Both the position numbers and the translations under genes were made by a program. Of a stretch of 9,404 nucleotides of DNA, positions 6,592 to 9,404 are shown in pieces (within the stretch, counting starts at the first letter, position 1; each line of letters opens with the position of its first letter). The stretch comes from Bacteroidota bacterium. Lineage in GTDB: Bacteria > Bacteroidota > Bacteroidia > Flavobacteriales > Weeksellaceae. The DNA lies in assembly GCA_018266965.1 (NCBI GenBank), contig JAFDZJ010000399.1, positions 1-9,404 on the forward strand. The letters are read 5' to 3'. The notes beneath the pieces were generated by a model. The model was given only the letters and a program-made list of their open reading frames with translations. It did no database searches and was not told the DNA's origin.

Positions 6592-8376
6592 CTATTGTTT
6601 TTTTGCCCAATTTGCCATTTTTCTATCCAATACATCAAGAGGTAAACAACCTTGGCTAAGGACTTCGTCATGAAAACTAGCGAGATTGAATTTTTTTCCT
6701 AATTCTTTGGTGTATTTTTCTCGAAGTTCTATTATTTTCAGAGAGCCTATTTTGTAGGACAATGCCTGTCCAGGAATTGCCATATATCTTTCTATTGCTG
6801 CGGTAGCATTGGCTTGGTTATCGGAGATATTGTTAAGATAATAGGCAATGGCAACCTCTCGGTTCATCATTCCGGTATGTATTCCGGTATCTACTACCAA
6901 ACGGACTGCTCGTAACATTTGATCGCTTAGGTAACCCATTTTTTGGTAAGGATCGGTGTATAGTCCAAATTCTGGTCCTAGAGTTTCGCAATAGTGTGCC
7001 CAGCCTTCGCCATAAGCTCCAAGCCAACCAAAACGCATGAATTTGGGAAGGCTGGTATTTTCTTGTTGCAAAGATATTTGGTAGTGATGTCCAGGGATTG
7101 CTTCGTGTAGGAAAAGAGATTCCATACCATTGGTAACATTTATTTTGGTGGGATCCGGTATAGGAATATAGAAAATACCGGGTCTTTTTCCATCTGGTGT
7201 ACCTTGTATATACTCTGCACTAGCTGTGGCTTCTCGGAATTTCTCTGTAGCCCGAATCTCAAATGGAGTTTTGGGTACTACATTAAAACTTTTTTTAAGT
7301 TGAGGAGTTATTTTAGTTAAGATTTGCTGAAAAGCATTCAGTACATCTTTTTCGGTTTTATACGGCATAGCTTTGGGGTCGTTGGCAACATTTTTTATAA
7401 AACTTTCCAAGCTACCTTGGTATCCTAATTCAGCTTTTACTTTCATCATTTCGGCACGGATATTTTCTACTTGCACCTTACCTATTTGGAAAATATCTTC
7501 CGGAGATTTGTTGGTTGTAGTCCAGCTTTTGGCTAGATATTTATACATTTCTTCTCCCTTGGGTACTGCATTTATACCATCGGTAGTTCTGGCTTTTGGG
7601 AGATAGGTTTGCTCCAAAAAAACTGCCATTTCCTTGTAGGCAGGGATTATTTTTTCTTGGATTGCAACTTTATATTTATCGGACAAATTTTTCTTTTGAT
7701 CCTCTGAAAAGTTAGCTGGGAATTTTTTGATTGGTCCAAAGAAAATATTTTTTTCGAAATCAGAAGTAGTGAGTTCTTCGGCTTTCATCTGGGTAATCAT
7801 TTTGTTTACTAAAACTTTAGGTAGAACTGTATTTTCAGTAATTCCTTTTTCAAAATTCATTTTGGCTTGTTCCATCCAAACGGGAAATTTGTCCATTCTT
7901 TGCAACCAATCTTCATAATTTTTTACGGTTTTGAAGGGTTGGCTACCCTCTCCACTGCCCAGTAAAGGAAACTCCAAAGGAAGTCCGGAGAATTGGGTAA
8001 ATGGAAAAAGTTCGAAATGGAAAGGAAGTCCGGAAAGGTAATCTTCTATTTTGAATTTTAACACATCATATATCACTTTATCATCATCGGAAAGCGATTG
8101 ATAATCCAATTGTTTCAGTTGATTGTCCACTTTTTGGTAGAGCGAACTTTCACTAGCAATAGCTTCAGCGGAAATATTGATGGTAAGTAGGTTATTATAC
8201 CGTTCATCTCCTTGTGAGGTTGCTTCCAGTGGGTGTAATTTCAGATATTCTTCGTAATAGTTGGAGGCAATTTTGTCCAACTGTTCGGATTTTTTAGTAT
8301 TTTTATTGGTGTTTTTACAGGCAAAGTTTAATAGTAGAAACCCAGCACCAATGATTGTCCAAATTGTTTTTTTCAT
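6592..8376 (-). CDS. DUF885 family lipoprotein, predicted metallopeptidase-like
   Basis: The product has 594 residues, typical of DUF885 (PF05960) proteins. The N-terminus MKKTIWTIIGAGFLLLNFAC is a signal peptide ending in a likely lipobox, with Cys20 as the lipidated residue. The residues after it (KNTNKNTKK) are basic and lack the acidic surface-export signal known from Bacteroidota lipoproteins, so a periplasm-facing location is inferred. The conserved core includes HEAIPGHH (424-431), EGWAHYCE (457-464), DTGIHTG (496-502) and IPGQALSYKIG (534-544). The first two resemble the zinc ligands and downstream glutamate of gluzincin peptidases, though the histidine spacing is not classical HExxH. 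No substrate is known to me for this subgroup. The start fits the signal peptide exactly. It is the first gene of a pair with the GT4 gene and has a candidate promoter about 80 bp upstream. Confidence 0.9.
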   Translation of the reverse strand: MKKTIWTIIGAGFLLLNFACKNTNKNTKKSEQLDKIASNYYEEYLKLHPLEATSQGDERYNNLLTINISAEAIASESSLYQKVDNQLKQLDYQSLSDDDKVIYDVLKFKIEDYLSGLPFHFELFPFTQFSGLPLEFPLLGSGEGSQPFKTVKNYEDWLQRMDKFPVWMEQAKMNFEKGITENTVLPKVLVNKMITQMKAEELTTSDFEKNIFFGPIKKFPANFSEDQKKNLSDKYKVAIQEKIIPAYKEMAVFLEQTYLPKARTTDGINAVPKGEEMYKYLAKSWTTTNKSPEDIFQIGKVQVENIRAEMMKVKAELGYQGSLESFIKNVANDPKAMPYKTEKDVLNAFQQILTKITPQLKKSFNVVPKTPFEIRATEKFREATASAEYIQGTPDGKRPGIFYIPIPDPTKINVTNGMESLFLHEAIPGHHYQISLQQENTSLPKFMRFGWLGAYGEGWAHYCETLGPEFGLYTDPYQKMGYLSDQMLRAVRLVVDTGIHTGMMNREVAIAYYLNNISDNQANATAAIERYMAIPGQALSYKIGSLKIIELREKYTKELGKKFNLASFHDEVLSQGCLPLDVLDRKMANWAKKQ

Positions 8377-8456
8377 AAGAAATAATTTTAAATTCTGACA
8401 TTTTGTTTTTCTGGTTATCTAATAAGTAATCGCAACCGGAATGAAAAGCCAAAAAT

Positions 8457-8464
8457 CAAATATA
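8457..8464 (-). promoter_or_regulatory. Putative -7 promoter box (TAnnTTTG) for DUF885-GT4
   Basis: On the minus strand this reads TATATTTG, a full match to the Bacteroidota -7 consensus, about 80 bp upstream of the DUF885 ATG. The nearest upstream TTG is 24 bp away, longer than the usual spacing of about 19-21, so the -33 element is uncertain. It would give a leader of roughly 70-75 nt. Confidence 0.45.
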
Positions 8465-8495
8465 CAAAAAACATCGAACAAGATTTAGCAAATCC

Positions 8496-8512
8496 AACTT
8501 TCGGACAAAGTT
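8496..8512 (-). terminator. Small hairpin directly after the Mur ligase stop codon
   Basis: On the minus strand AACTTT and AAAGTT form a perfect 6-bp stem around the loop GTCCG, starting right after the TAA stop. No T-tract follows (GGATTTGC comes next). It could be a weak terminator or a 3'-end stabilising hairpin, or chance in AT-rich sequence. Confidence 0.25.
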
Positions 8513-9404
8513 TTACAAGTCTAGTGCATCATACACTTCTTTGCAAAAGATTTCTAGACTAGGATCTCTGGCTCCCATCAACAAGAGTACATCTCCGGGT
8601 TTTATGGTTTTTTTCAATTCGGATACTAGGTTTTTTCTATCTTCAACAAACGAGGCTTTCTTGCCATTGTTTTGTATATCAACAATCAAATCATTGGCAG
8701 AAATATCTTTAACAGCTGTACCTCCGGCATAGAAAATTTCGCTCATCCAGATTTCATCTTCTGGTCTTAATGCTTTGGAAATTTCATCAACAAAATCTTT
8801 TCTCAAAAACCTAGTCGGACCATAACCATGAGGTTGGAACCAAGCAATTACTCTGTTTGCAATTGGTTGACAAGCTCGGATACTTGCGGCACATTTTGGC
8901 AGGGTTGTGAGCATAATCATCAATTACCCAAATACCATTTTTATTTCCCAAAACCTGTTGTCTTCTGTATATTCCTTCGTATTTTTCTAGGCTTTTGGCA
9001 CAGGTCTCCAAATCAATTCCTATTTCGTGAGCTACGGCAATTGCAGCGGTAGCATTTTCTACGGAATATTGTCCGATAGCGTTCATTTGGAATTTCTTTT
9101 GTCTCAATTCAAAACTCAAATGGAAACCATTTTGTAGGAAATTGGTTGCGTTATATCCTGCATTTTCATTGTTGAACCCAAAATCTACTTTTGAGTTTTC
9201 AGACAATTGTGAAGACAATGTATTGGATTGATTTACAATAAATAACGATTTTGTATTTTTTTTAAATTTAGAAAAAAGTTCCATCAATTCATCAATTTCT
9301 TGGTGGTCTTTATCAATATTCAAAAGCAGACCAATTTCCGGATGATATTGTACTACGGAACCATCGCTTTCATCGGCTTCTATTATGAGCCAATCGCCTT
9401 TACC
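8513..9404 (-). pseudogene. MurC-like Mur ligase, partial at window edge and frameshifted
   Basis: Mur ligases join an amino acid or peptide to UDP-MurNAc using ATP, in cytoplasmic peptidoglycan synthesis or recycling. The frame is open from the right edge (9404) and starts with GKGDWLIIEADESDGSVV, carrying the EADESDGS motif of the MurC central domain. INIDKDHQEIDEL, SVENATAAIAVAHEIGI, GIYRRQQVLG and the C-domain entry VIDDYAHNPAK follow. After that lysine the frame runs off into unrelated residues and stops at 8811. The expected continuation, CAASIRACQPIANRVIAWFQ and then PHGYGPTRFLRKDF, FYAGGTAVKDIS and LLLMGARDPSLEIF, is in another frame down to the stop at 8513. Removing one A from the AAAA run (minus strand, 8897-8894) restores a continuous protein. 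As given, the C-terminal domain is separated, so the enzyme should be inactive unless the extra base is a sequencing error or the ribosome shifts. FQPHG replaces the canonical MurC FQPHR, so this may be a MurC/Mpl-like paralogue rather than the essential MurC. Confidence 0.85.

Larger units (their letters stand above)
8377..8512. other. Intergenic region between the Mur ligase gene and the DUF885 gene
   Basis: This 136-bp region is AT-rich and shows no coding potential on either strand. It contains a small inverted repeat next to the Mur ligase stop codon and one full match to the -7 promoter box directed toward the DUF885 gene. No RNA gene or riboswitch-like structure is apparent. Confidence 0.6.

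Noticed and set aside
7978..8038. Repeated word GGAAGTCCGGA in the DUF885 gene as a possible regulatory repeat
   Set aside because: Both copies encode the similar peptide SGLP in the same conserved region of the protein, so coding similarity is the simpler explanation.

Overview
The window is AT-rich chromosomal DNA that most resembles a member of the Flavobacteriia (Bacteroidota), possibly Weeksellaceae or Flavobacteriaceae. The evidence is a TonB-dependent receptor, a secreted protein with a TonB_C-like domain, start sites without Shine-Dalgarno motifs, several matches to the Bacteroidota -7 promoter box TAnnTTTG, and family-typical Flavobacteriia versions of TadA, SufE and a DUF885 lipoprotein. 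The rank below class is inference. I see no rRNA, tRNA, CRISPR array, insertion sequence or phage gene.

Layout. Positions 1-1356 (+) hold the C-terminal beta-barrel part of a TonB-dependent receptor whose start lies outside the window. It converges on a class II fumarase gene, fumC (1390-2784, -). A 165-bp divergent intergenic region follows. Then comes a two-gene + strand unit: a small exported protein with a TonB_C-like domain (2950-3579, GTG start) and tadA (3594-4025). tadA converges on the next genes with only 2 bp between the stop codons. From 4028 to the right edge everything is on the minus strand. In order of transcription these are a MurC-like Mur ligase (cut by the window edge and broken by a frameshift), a DUF885 metallopeptidase-like lipoprotein, a family 4 glycosyltransferase, SufE, and a family 9 (heptosyltransferase-like) glycosyltransferase.

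How the genes fit together. The minus-strand block is mostly about the cell envelope: a Mur ligase, a periplasmic lipoprotein and two sugar transferases. SufE, which activates the SufS cysteine desulfurase, sits among them. The DUF885/GT4 pair (2 bp apart) and the sufE/GT9 pair (ATGA overlap) look translationally coupled. A good -7 box just before sufE suggests that the second pair also has its own promoter. fumC (TCA cycle) and tadA (tRNA wobble editing) are housekeeping genes.

The most notable irregularity is the single-base frameshift in the Mur ligase gene near 8894-8897, which separates the central ATP-binding domain from the C-terminal domain. The rest looks like an ordinary housekeeping and envelope region. 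I did not find a convincing undescribed system.
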